Below, in pieces: positions 22,555 through 32,464 of a stretch of DNA of 64,000 nt. The stretch spans positions 228,434-292,433 of the forward strand of contig JAODTK010005592.1 of NCBI GenBank assembly GCA_026419785.1. The letters are read 5' to 3'. Position numbers and translations under genes: made by a program. The notes under the pieces are model-generated. The model worked only from the letters and a program-made list of their open reading frames with translations, had not been told where the DNA came from and did no database searches. How positions within the stretch are numbered: position 1 is the first letter of the stretch; every line of letters begins with the position of its first letter. Source of the stretch: Sclerodactyla briareus. Taxonomy: Eukaryota; Echinodermata; Holothuroidea; Dendrochirotida; Sclerodactylidae.

Positions 22555-22588
<34 letters not shown>

Positions 22589-22590
22589 AT
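22195..22590 (+). mobile_element. tRNA-derived SINE (family 2)
   Basis: Begins GAGCTTTGAACTTGTGATCG with a box B-like GGTTCCGAATTTGAACC, then GCATTCTTGGGCAAGGCGCT, GCAACCATTGGCAGTTGCCA, and ends GCGCTATATAAGAACGG followed by (ATT)n at about 22556-22586. It lies just after the fumarase stop. Confidence 0.75.
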
Positions 22591-23169
22591 TATATGGACT
22601 GTGGAGGAAGACTCATGGGTTCCTTCCTGTGTCATAGAGAGGAATAGATGGGAGGTTCTCCCACTGTCTGCTAGTGTTTACCCTTTTGTGTCCTTCCCGT
22701 TCTAGTGAAGCAGAAAGGAATGCTCCAACACCTTCCTCCCTCTACCCATATGGACTGGAGGGTAGGCTCATGGGTTTTGCCCTGTGCTGTTAGGAGTAGC
22801 TAAGTGGGAGGATTTGTCCTGTCCTACTCCTTGAGGAGTTAGGGAAAGTGTTTGACATGTGTGCTCTGAAATCAATATCAATCAACCAATGGTACAAATG
22901 GTTCGTCAAAAGGCTATTCAGCCTTTGTGGTTCCTCTTGTATTGGTGTGGATGATACTGATATCAGAGTGTGATCATCATACATTGATGTTGGTCGAGTG
23001 TAAAACAGTTCACATACTCCTTTCCAGCCATCACCTCTCAGGGCACACCTTCACCTATGTCTCATAGCTTGGCCAGTATTTCCCCTCTGCCTTCTTTACC
23101 ATTTCTTTCTCGGTCACTGCTCGCTCAACTGAACTTCAGCCAGGATTTGATTCCTGGGGGTCAATCCTG

Positions 23170-23415
23170 GCGTCAATGGGAATTTAGCCAATTATTGCAA
23201 CATACCATGAAGATGAAGGTAACATTCAGACCAACACTCCTGTACCAAAACCATGTGTGCTCCTGCACATTCACCTGGGGTGGGGGAGGGGATTTTCTTA
23301 CAGGATCTTGCCAAAGAGCAAAGTGGTAAAACCCAGTACTCAAACCCACAACCATTTGTTCCAATACTGGAGCTTCCCTGACTGAGCCAACCCGACCTCG
23401 ATGAGTGAGAGGCGA
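23170..23415 (-). mobile_element. possible tRNA-derived SINE
   Basis: On the minus strand a box A-like TGGCTCAGTCAGGGAAGC is followed about 35 bp on by GTGGGTTTGAGTACTGG, resembling box B. The downstream body does not match the other copies, so the family is uncertain. Confidence 0.45.
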
Positions 23416-24229
23416 CTTGATTCCCTAACACTTGGTCACTGCATTTATGGAATAAAAAAATAGATATTTCAATACAAATTGAAAATACTGTGAGATTTCT
23501 GATAATATTATATAATATATTTTATGAATGTACAGAAAGAGAAAATGGAAGTAAAATACATTTTTGAGTACTTTTCTTGATTCGTTTCAGTTTCCACTTC
23601 TCTGCTGTTTTCCTTATTACATCTTTCAGTCAATATGTCTGGATGCTTGATGCAAAATATGGTTTAGTGACAGTTGTGCAGAATTGAACATCAGGACATG
23701 CAGCTGTAACAATTTGAAGTTGGCCTCATACTGTACCGAGTCCAAGGCTGCATTACGCAGCATTGCTTGCGATCATTGCTCGCGGCGGTCAGTCATCGTA
23801 CACAGTGTCCTGTAACTACTTGTGAAAGCTTGCAATCCATCGTGCAAGCGGTGGCCCAACTGTATTCTTGGATGCACATCAGAGGACGAACATGGGTATG
23901 TCACATTCCAAAGGGGCTGTCAGGATGTCTTCTACCGAGATTGAGGCAAAGCTGGCTATGTTAGCAGAGAATGACAATGGCTCCCAATCGAGCTTTCCAG
24001 CGGTTCCCAACTGGGCAGGCTCATTTATATGTTCGCCAGCATAGAATTGTATGGGCCATACAGTATGCAAAGAAAAACTGAACTTGTTGCAGCCAGTTTG
24101 GACAGCGTGCAGTGTCTTTTTCCAGCAGTTCACGCCTCACTCATGCAGAGACCCTGAGTCTAACCAGCTGACTGTATGTTCTTGCGGTCAGCAAAATCTG
24201 TACAGTGTGAGGCAGACCCTCATCCCCCC

Positions 24230-24720
24230 GTATAACGTACGAGTGACATGTCACCGTTGTGCTCCAGGGTGCATGTGGCTACTTGCTTGATAGATCTATT
24301 AGCTTGCTGCCTCCCCAATACAGCAATCACCATACCCTGGAGAACCCCTGCGAAATCACTGTGCCTTCACAGACCAAAAGGTCTGGCAATGCTGAGGAAG
24401 GTATATGGCTGAGGTGTTTTGTTATGCAAATACAATGCTGTTGAATATTCATTTCTGCAGTTGGCACTTTTTAGTACTGAGGATATATCCATATCAAAAT
24501 GAATTATCCTACCAAATACTTCTCAATGCAATTATATACGGACTTGTAGACGGTAGCCGGGGTACGATTCCTGGTCGGGTCATATCAAAGACTACAAGAA
24601 GGGTACCTGTTGCCTTCTCGCTGGATGCTCGGCACAAGGGATTGGAGTAGTGACACGTCACCGTTGTGATCCAGGGTGCATGTGGCCACTTGCTCGAAAG
24701 ATCTATCAGCTTGCTACTAC
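24230..24720 (+). repeat. direct repeat pair with a partial family 1 SINE between
   Basis: GTCACCGTTGTGCTCCAGGG, then GCATGTGGCTACTTGCTTGA near 24250 recurs near 24657 with few changes. Between them, 24535-24650 matches the family 1 SINE: GGTACGATTCCTGGTCGGGT, CTGTTGCCTTCTCGCTGGAT, GCTCGGCACAAGGGATTGGA. The box A part is missing or degraded. Confidence 0.65.
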
Positions 24721-25309
24721 TTTTGAAATTGGACTGTATTTGTGCTGCCTCCCAGTTCCTCCATGCAAGTAGTATGAATATTCAGTACCTCCTTTCAAAA
24801 ATAGGCTACAGCCATGGAAGAAAAGAAAAAAACATGACTGTTACATTGCAAATTACTGAATTGACGAATAGCCTCTGCTGTTGCATTCTTAGTTTCATTT
24901 CAGAGGTGGCTTGTCTATGGGTTCATTCATCTATATTTCACTAGTGTACAAGCAATGAATGGTTTCAATGTGGTACTTCAGACAATGTGGTACTTCAGGT
25001 GAAAAAAGAAACCTGAATTGACTATTCAATGATTCAACTGGTAAACTATTATTACTATTCACGATTTCTTCATTCAATAGGGCAGGGCTTTTTATCAATA
25101 GGCTGGCAATTCTGTCAACTGTTGAAATACTGTCGATAATAGCATTAAAAGCTATCTTATTTTGCTGGCCTTCCTATTTTCCCAACTGGTGAACTAAGTT
25201 TCTTATTAAAGAGACATCGTCTAGTAGCAATGGTGACATTCGCATGACGTCACAACGGAATACTTCTCAATGCAGTTTCATTCAGGATGCGGTATATTGT
25301 CACCAACTA

Positions 25310-25565
25310 TTTAACGAAGTGGTTGGCACAGTTGGTAGAGCGTCGGCCTTCCACCTGGTAGACCGGGATTGATTCCTGGTCGGGTCATACCAAAAACTAC
25401 AAAATGATAACTGTTGCCTTCTCGTTGGACGCTCAGCACAAGGGTTTGGAGCTGCGACAAAGGATGTGGGGTAGGCAATTTGCAAGTGGTCGTCTGTGTG
25501 TGATTACTCCCACTCCCACATTAAGTTACCGCCAAGAGGCATTGCCTTATTCGTGTACCTGGTGA
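25310..25565 (+). mobile_element. tRNA-derived SINE (family 1), best copy
   Basis: Box A TGGCACAGTTGGTAGAGCG, box B GGGATTGATTCCTGG (about 35 bp downstream), then GTTGCCTTCTCGTTGGACGC, GGGGTAGGCAATTTGCAAGT and TACCGCCAAGAGGCATTGCC. The reverse complement of 46430-46690 follows it through the whole length, including the last 20 bp. Confidence 0.85.
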
Positions 25566-26779
25566 GGGATTCGCAGCTTACAATAGATGCATCCTTTGCT
25601 GGGCCTTGAATAGGTTTGGTCTTCTGCTCGGCGAGTATACCAGAAAAAGAAAAAACAAAGTGCATGCAATATGAATTTGATATTCCATGGGATGGATTTT
25701 CGTTGTGATGTCATCAGTGCAGAAGGCGGACCGTCCAGGTGTCCACGAAACAAGATACACTCAGAATAGTCCATTCAAGAAGCAGTACCAAATTTGCTGA
25801 ACTTCAACCTTTTATCCAGTGAAGTACAATGCAACCCCACATCTATGTTTCGTCCTTTGATTTTTAATGAAGGTTTCTTGGAAGCGGACATTCTATTGAT
25901 GTCCCAGCGAAATCTATGTCATCTGACGTGCCATTGGACTGTGTGTGTATATTCATGTATATGAATGCCTTAGGTGTTATTGTTGGGGAAAAACAGCATT
26001 TACTGTGTAAAGTCTATGGGCAGCCTTCAAATCGTTCCCCCCGTGATGCCATCGATGCCTCAAATTCCTTGAAAGCTAATTGGAATAACTTCACATGACA
26101 ACATACTAGAACCTCAAAATTTGGGGTGTTGGGTTTTGACATGCCCTCTTTTTACCTGTGCTAGTTAGAAGGAAATCTGTTACACGACTATTGGCCTTTT
26201 ACCAATCTGCTTGTTAACACAAGATGTTGAGCGACGAGTACATAACACTGTTTTTTAGTTATTTCAAAAGTGGATGTAATCTCACGCAATCGCCGTTGTT
26301 CGCATGACGTCACGTAATTCTATTGGGTGTAGTTTGGTAGGAACTAAAATGAATGTGCATATTATTGTCACCCTACGTACATAAATTATTAACTTTTTTT
26401 TCTGTTGGACAGGGAATCAAATGTCCTGCTTCACAAGTCCCACAGGAATACAAAAGTGTGATGACAGAGCCTGTTTAATGGAAAGTCCATGGTTATCCAT
26501 AGCACTCTTTTTTTTTTTTTTTTTGCTGCTGTTCCTGTGGTTTGTCATCCTGTGCCTTGAGACTTCTTACTGAATTGCCAATGTATTACCTTTATCTCCT
26601 ATATGGCAGATTCAATAGGTAAAGATCCATTCCCCATATCACCTGCGTCGCTTTGTAAAGATGTATGATTTACCTCAGTTTTCAGAACACAATTCATATC
26701 ATTTCCCCGTGTTCACTGAAACCACCATCCTTTGAAGAAGCTTCCTTATCCCCCTCTGTCTCCAGTGTTGCCATAGTTA

Positions 26780-27870
26780 CATTCTTGGGCACAGACCACC
26801 TCAACACTCCACATTCCTGACGCGCCGGTATCTGTTTCCTCTCCAGCTGATCTGTTCAGGAATCCGTTAACCCCATCCTTCCAGTTTCGCCCATATGAGT
26901 AGGGCTCCGTTCTCCAGACTCGGTATCACATTCTTTGCTAGTATCATTCCCACTGTCCTGACCCACTTCATCTGCCTCGATTGTGTCTATGCCCCTATCA
27001 TCGCTCGTACCTGGTGGTACCCTATCATCGCTCGTACCTGGTGGTACCCTGTTGACTACATTACCTGCTGGAAGAGTGCATTGAGCACCTCTGGCCTGCC
27101 ATCTCTCTTCGAAAATAACCCATTCTCCTCGAGTTTGTTCAGGTTATACTTCGGTGTGAGTCCCAGAATCTCGAGAGGCTTCTTCCCGACACTCTGAGGA
27201 CCATGCCCTTTCCGGCGAGCTTGTCTTTGCTTCACGTTCCCGGTGGAAGATGCTTCATGCTGTCTCTCATACGATCGCCTCTGTGACCGGTTCTTAACCC
27301 TGCGAGGGGTCAGGACTTTCCCTTCGACAGTGTCCAAGCTATCATCGGAGGAGAGAAACTACCTTCCGGCCCCTCCGAGAAATACGCATCCTTTCTATGT
27401 CTCCCATTGTGACACCGAGAGAATACTTCGGCGAGAGACCTAAGATCTGCAATGGCTTCTCGCCAACATCTGAAGGCACTCCTTGTTGGCTTCCAGATTA
27501 CAAAGAACGCCACTATTCCGTCTCCTGCTCTTACCGCTGCTCCTCTCCATGCTACGTGAAAAAAAAAAAAAAAAAAAAAAATTCGTTTCCTAAACTTCTG
27601 TGGTGTATTGATCTGCCCCTCCACCGTCTTCAAGCGCTCGTCCGACATCTCGAGTAGTTCTTCTTGGTTTTCCTCCGCGGCACCAGCCCTTGTCTCTCCT
27701 TCCTCCATGGCAGAGCCACCATTATATGTCCACCCCGACTCCACCATTGTTATACTTGGCCCACCGCGATACTTCTTCGATCCATTATGTGATGTCTTAT
27801 GATTCTTCCGTTCCTGTTTCTCGAGCACCAATCTCCTGAGGTCGGGTGTCTTCACGAACCGTCTCAGCAC
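26780..27870 (-). CDS. unrecognised gene, blocks with the repeated KPL-ILGL-PKY motif
   Basis: Reading down the minus strand: LRRFVKTPDLRRLVLEKQER, SITMVESGWTYNGG, GETRAGAAEENQEELLEMSD and EGQINTPQKF (27870-27590), a run of T, then VGEKPLQILGLSPKYSL (about 27470-27415), later VGKKPLEILGLTPKYNL (about 27200-27139), then GTSDDR-rich acidic sequence ending about 26780. The two motif copies differ at 4 of 17 positions and lie about 90 codons apart, which argues for selected protein sequence. The blocks are in different frames, so small indels or short introns intervene. Confidence 0.4.
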
Positions 27871-30339
27871 CCATGGGCTTCTGGAGCCTTTGTGGATTTT
27901 ACCTGGACTTATTGCGACCTTTGGATCTTTGATTCCTTCTTATTACCAACTCGGTTCGCATTTGAACTGTGATCTTTGTCCAGAGTGCTTCTGATATCTT
28001 CCCGTTCATCTCTGTCGCTATTTCCCTTCACTAAGTGTTCACCAACTCTTGCGTTTTCGTTCCCCACAAATTTTCCGTTAGCAGTGTTTGGATTGATACC
28101 ATGATCTTGCATTGTGGCAATGCTGATGGACGATCCACCGTCGATGTCATTACTAACCACTCTATCCGGCAAGCCCTCCCACTGTTTAGTCTTTTCGCGC
28201 CACATTGGATCATTTCGCGCCACTTCTAAGACGGAAGATGTCGTATCCTCGTCGTCGTCGAAGTTTCCGTTCAATCATCCGCTTCAGATCTGGGCTGCAG
28301 ACAAATCGCGGCAACTTTGGTGATTTTGGTGGTTCTCTTGCTGGGGCTGAGGTGGTCGTGGTGGCCGAGGTCCATCGCCTTGGTTACCGGAATATTCATT
28401 GGTGTTGTCCGGAAATTCTTCTGTGTGGTAGTCCTCAGAATCTCATCAGCGTTCCGTGAAGGCGCCGAGAGACAGGTTCTGTGGAAGAAGTGTGTGCACT
28501 TGTTAGGTATTACAACCTAGTTCCTTGTGTGTGTACATGCACTTGAAATTATGTGTATGCCTGCGTGCTTGTGCGTTTTTGTGCATGTATGTGTTTATGG
28601 GTGTGTGGCGGCATGTTTCTTTCTTGACCCATCTGTACCCCGTATCTTGAGAGATGTACTTTTGTACGATATAACATTCAAGTTCTGCTATGGCGCTGTT
28701 CCGGGCCGATGGCCTGCGCGAACGCGGCAAACATTACCTCGATCATCGAAACTGCTATACGCACTGACAATTTCAAAATGCCGCCCGTAATATAGCACCA
28801 TAGTTGTTCCCACGTGTAATACAGGGTCCCCACTAGGCACTCGGGAGGGGAGAGTCACGAGCATAAGGTGCATTGCTCGAGGGCACACATAAGAGCTGAT
28901 TGGTCATTTGATGGATTCGGAAAACATTATTTCCACGAGATACGACCAATCGACTTGAGCATACCCAACCAGGATCATGTCAGGCGGGGCAAGGTGGGCG
29001 GAGGAGTTTGATGGGAGTCGCAATATTTGTCGTATGAAACGCTGCTGAACAGTGACATTTAGGTACCGGTGAACGATCTGGACCATTCGTTGATGGAACA
29101 AATACATACTCTCCGTGCTCTCATCTTCCGTTAGAAAAGGACGTTTTAAAACCGTTCACTGTGATTTGGCGATGCTCTAGAGAGTTGACACTTCATTTAG
29201 AACAATTTCATATAGAAAAAAAATCTTATACCTACCATCAATTTGTTGGTCTGTATTACTGTTCCCTTCTTCGTATTCGTAGTAGGATACGTCGGAAGCA
29301 ACTTCGTTATCGTAGGCGAATGAGTTTCGTCTAACCGGTTCTGGTAAGTTTACCATCGTCCCACTGGCCACTATTCGGACTCTGGGCCATTCGAGCGCCT
29401 GATTTACCGTCACGCCGTAATCGCGGAGGTCGTCGCTTTTGACATCCCTTCGACTGTGAGTGATGTTTCCACATGAGATGAAATTCCCCACTCCCCCCGG
29501 AATGGCAAGAAGATCAGGATTGCGAGAAATGGACTGACTGCATGGTGGACCGATAACATGCACATCGCAACGAGACTGAATCCTGGGCTGACCACGCCCC
29601 CCGACTGGGACTTCACCAATATACCTAAAGGAGAAGGAAGGAAAACATGGAATTCACCACACCTGCCAGCTGTGATTAGTTGTTTACATTCACATTGTAT
29701 GAAATCTATTGGGTTTGGGAATACAGTCACGTACAGTCAATACAGAAAATAACCTTTTGAAAATCGGCCTCATTGGCACTGGGTGGCGCAAATATATTAG
29801 AGAGGTTCAATTATACAGAATATCCAAATAGTTCCAGTCAGTCAGGTCAGTCACAGGATGAATGTGAAACATTGAAAAGTACGGCAAGTGCAGGTTAGTT
29901 TTGGTGGTGCCACTGTGCCTCCCGATTTGGAGCTTTACCAAAATCGTCTGAAGAGAGATAAACGCCGGGTCGCTACGTTCCGCAAGCCAATCACGCCTGT
30001 CGACAAGGGTTTACCAAACATTTGCACCTAAACTGCTGGAGGATAGAGATCCATGCCACAGCAGCCTGGAGTAGCTACATGATGCAAGCATCCGCGTTTG
30101 GCTAAGTTTCTCTAAGTGCGGATGCATTAATTATCAGTTGACTCATTTAACAAATCCTTCACTGAACACACTCGATGAAAGTTTATTTAGACTTTAACCT
30201 TGCCATAATTTCTGTATTTGATTGTACACATTTATGTAGGCTTGTCTCGCCTGAATGAATGAAATCAGGAGGAGACTTAATGGTCACTATGACGTGTGTG
30301 TATGTGTGTGTGCGCGCGCGCGTGTGTGGTGTGTGTGTG

Positions 30340-30373
<34 letters not shown>

Positions 30374-32464
30374 CGGTGTGTGTGTGTGTGTAGGTGTGTG
30401 TGTGTGTGTGTATCACACTTTCTCGTTAGCAGGATATCTTTCGAACGGTGAGTGCAATTGCGACAAATTTTTCAGGGTATAGCATCGGGGTGGGTGAACA
30501 CGATCTGATCAGATTTTGGGCACAAAAGTCACTATTAAGTAAGGATAATTAGCCTATTTTATGTAATTTATTGTTTAGGCTCGTTAGCAAGATTACGGAT
30601 GAACCGTAGGTGCTATGGTGACTTGGTTTGGCCCCTAAGAATGCGGGATATAAGTAGATGAACTGATTAGGTTTTCAGCGTAAAATATGGTAGTTAAGTC
30701 GTCTAATTTGCATAATTTATGCGGATTCAAAAGTTTGTCGATTTTCACGAAACTTGGTGATTATGGTCTGCCTTCCAGTCCCAAACTTTTTAACAAGATT
30801 CAGGGTCAATGGAGGCATTCCACGTACCTGGAATTTTCATAATGTATGCGAATCTTAAGTTTGCATTGGATTTTCATGAAACTGGTGGGTATGATTTACC
30901 GTGAGTTCCATTTTTTTTTTATCATGGATTCAGGGTCACTGGTTGTCCATTCAGCATGGTCTCATTTTGCAATTATTTATGCGTAATTTCAAAGTTTGCA
31001 GTTTGCCGGATTTTCGTGAAACTTATAAGTAAATTGCCTATAAACTTGCATAAATTTTAGGCCAATTTTAGGTCACTTTCCACAAAACTTTTACTCTTTA
31101 TAATACATTGTCATAATTCATCCATTCGAATTTGAAATTGGTCACTGGTTTAGTAGGCTGTTTCTGTTAAATGCTAATACCGAAACTTTAAGCGACACAT
31201 GCAATGCCTTGTAATTGTTTGCATGGTGACTAATAGGGGTGAACCCTGATCGCGCACCAGGCGAGTCACTGGGGGCGAATCGCCTATTTTTCTATTTCAT
31301 ATCATTTAAAAGAGGCATCTGTCCCCTTCTCAATCGTTTGTGTGTCCCAGCATAAGCACTACTTTGATACCCTGTCCACAGCCGCGTACCACTTCAACCG
31401 AGTCAGCCGGGGGCAAGACGGTCCCCCCGGTTCGGACATTTCTCCCGGTTTCCCTCTGCTCACGGAAGTATGCGGGGGGGGGGGGGGAGGGAGGGGGAGC
31501 AGATATCTAACTATATGATTGCGTCAAACCAAACATCAGGCTTCCTCGCACCTCACCATGACCCCATTACCCTCAACTTGCCATTTTGGGCCCACTTATT
31601 TTGGCGATTGTAAAATTTATTCCCAACTTTACTGGACTTCCCCCCGCCCTTCAATAATTCTTCCCCTTCCCCCCCCCCCCTCTTTTATTTCCCTTTTTTA
31701 GCCTTCGACTTCCCGATTGGCCATCTCGATCTCTTGTCACTATCTGTCCTCTTCGAATAGTAAATATTTCTCAACGTATGTCCACATTCATTTTTCTACG
31801 CCCGACCAAGCTGCACCCAGCCCATGATCTACGTGACGTGACGACATGCATCGCACGGGACAATTCACCTTTAACTATTCAATGCCACTCTATATGCGCT
31901 CGTTATTTTAGTAGCGCAAACGGTGTTATTTTGATTGAAGATTTACGCATTTCTAATTATGGCAATGATTTTTTGCGGGGACCAACTTTCGTGGTGTGAT
32001 TCCAATCGAGTTCTGTTTTTCGAAACATGGCGATCGCCTCTGGACAAGCAGTCATATTTTTCTCTTGAAGACCCTTCCGTCATCGAATAAGACAAGCGTC
32101 GTCCACTATTTCCTCATATGCGTGGATATATACTTGGCGTTGGCGGTTCACCCACTAGCCGATGTCTTGTTCACTAATTGGAATGTTATACTGTTGTGAT
32201 ATACCCTGCATGCAACATAGTCCCTACAGCACAGTGACAGATCAAACGTCTGGGGGATGAGGGTATGTTCATGAGCGATTCCTTTTCTATCGTGGGGAAT
32301 CAGGATAGGGCTATAGACCCTCGTCCTTCCGCCTCCCCTCACAGACGATTACTCCACCCGGACGCCCATACGAGTATTACTCTAAACTTACCAGTGTCGG
32401 GAGCAGGCAGAAGGCAAACGAGAAGAGTAACTGCCATTGCTGTTACAGCTACATCCCATTCCAT
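26780..32464 (-). CDS. unrecognised split gene with signal sequence and hydrophilic low-complexity body
   Basis: I do not recognise the family. Four coding blocks on the minus strand make a plausible gene: a signal-sequence exon (32464-32392), a 131-codon exon (29624-29232), a long block from 28478 downwards, and a motif-bearing block at 27.5-26.8 kb. The second and third join in phase (2 bases plus 1) with good acceptor tracts. The product would be secreted or a type II membrane protein with a body rich in Asn, Asp, Glu, Gln, Gly and Ser. Several single-base frame changes are needed in the third and fourth blocks, as in the other genes here. No catalytic domain is seen. Its composition resembles the stem of the sulfotransferase at 53.9 kb, but no sulfotransferase motif was found downstream, so that link is only a guess. 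An exon between the first two blocks is likely, since their phases do not match. Confidence 0.5.
26994..27047. repeat. 27-bp tandem duplication, coding VPPGTSDDR twice
   Basis: CCTATCATCGCTCGTACCTG plus GTGGTAC occurs twice without change. On the minus strand it reads VPPGTSDDR VPPGTSDDR in frame, within the acidic part of the unrecognised gene. Confidence 0.85.
27559..27582. repeat. A homopolymer (T on the coding strand)
   Basis: An uninterrupted A run of about 22 bases. On the minus strand it is a T run followed by CACGTAG, which could serve as a splice acceptor. It may also be a source of length error in the sequence. Confidence 0.8.
27909..28478 (-). CDS. unrecognised gene, hydrophilic stem exon
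   Basis: Begins after cttcttccacag with TCLSAPSRNADEIL, shifts to DYHTEEFPDNTNEYSGNQG and RPPRPPQPQQENHQNHQ, then LNGNFDDDEDTTSSVLEVAR, WREKTKQWEGLPDRVVSND, HGINPNTANGKFVGNENARV and RDEREDIRSTLDKDHSSNAN. The composition is strongly hydrophilic, rich in Asn and Asp, and without cysteines in the middle. The phase of its start fits the end of the 29232-29624 exon. The exon's 3' limit is unclear. Confidence 0.5.
28505..28615. repeat. imperfect GT-rich tract
   Basis: TGTGTGTGTACATGCACTTG-type imperfect GT repeat with GTGCATGTATGTGTTTATGG, in the intron between two exons of the minus-strand gene. Confidence 0.6.
29232..29624 (-). CDS. unrecognised gene, 131-codon exon
   Basis: Acceptor cttccttctcctttag, donor GGTAG-gtataag. 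One frame is open throughout: YIGEVPVGGRGQPRIQSRCD, VHVIGPPCSQSISRNPDLLA, GNFISCGNITHSRRDVKSDD, ALEWPRVRIVASGTMVNLPE, then VASDVSYYEYEEGNSNTDQQ. It contains an N-glycosylation sequon (NIT) and an acidic tyrosine-rich end. I find no known domain. Confidence 0.55.
30294..30412. repeat. GT microsatellite
   Basis: (GT)n with short CG interruptions, about 115 bp, followed by TCTCGTTAGCAGGATATCTT, which resembles the GATATCT core that follows other GT tracts here. Confidence 0.95.
30680..31290 (+). repeat. dispersed 650-bp repeat, copy 2
   Basis: Matches 14575-15265 in order: AATTTGCATAATTTATGCGG, TTTTCACGAAACTTGG, ATGGATTCAGGGTCACTGG, AGGCTGTTTCTGTTAAATGC and GCGCACCAGGCGAGTCACTG. Confidence 0.75.

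Noticed and set aside
26780-29624. Reading the unrecognised minus-strand gene as a second sulfotransferase
   Set aside because: Stem-like composition only; no PKCGTTDL, EPHWWTR or LYSDYL was found downstream on the minus strand between 22 and 27 kb.
30183-30482. His/Thr-rich and Cys/Val-rich frames
   Set aside because: Pure translation of the GT/CA microsatellite.
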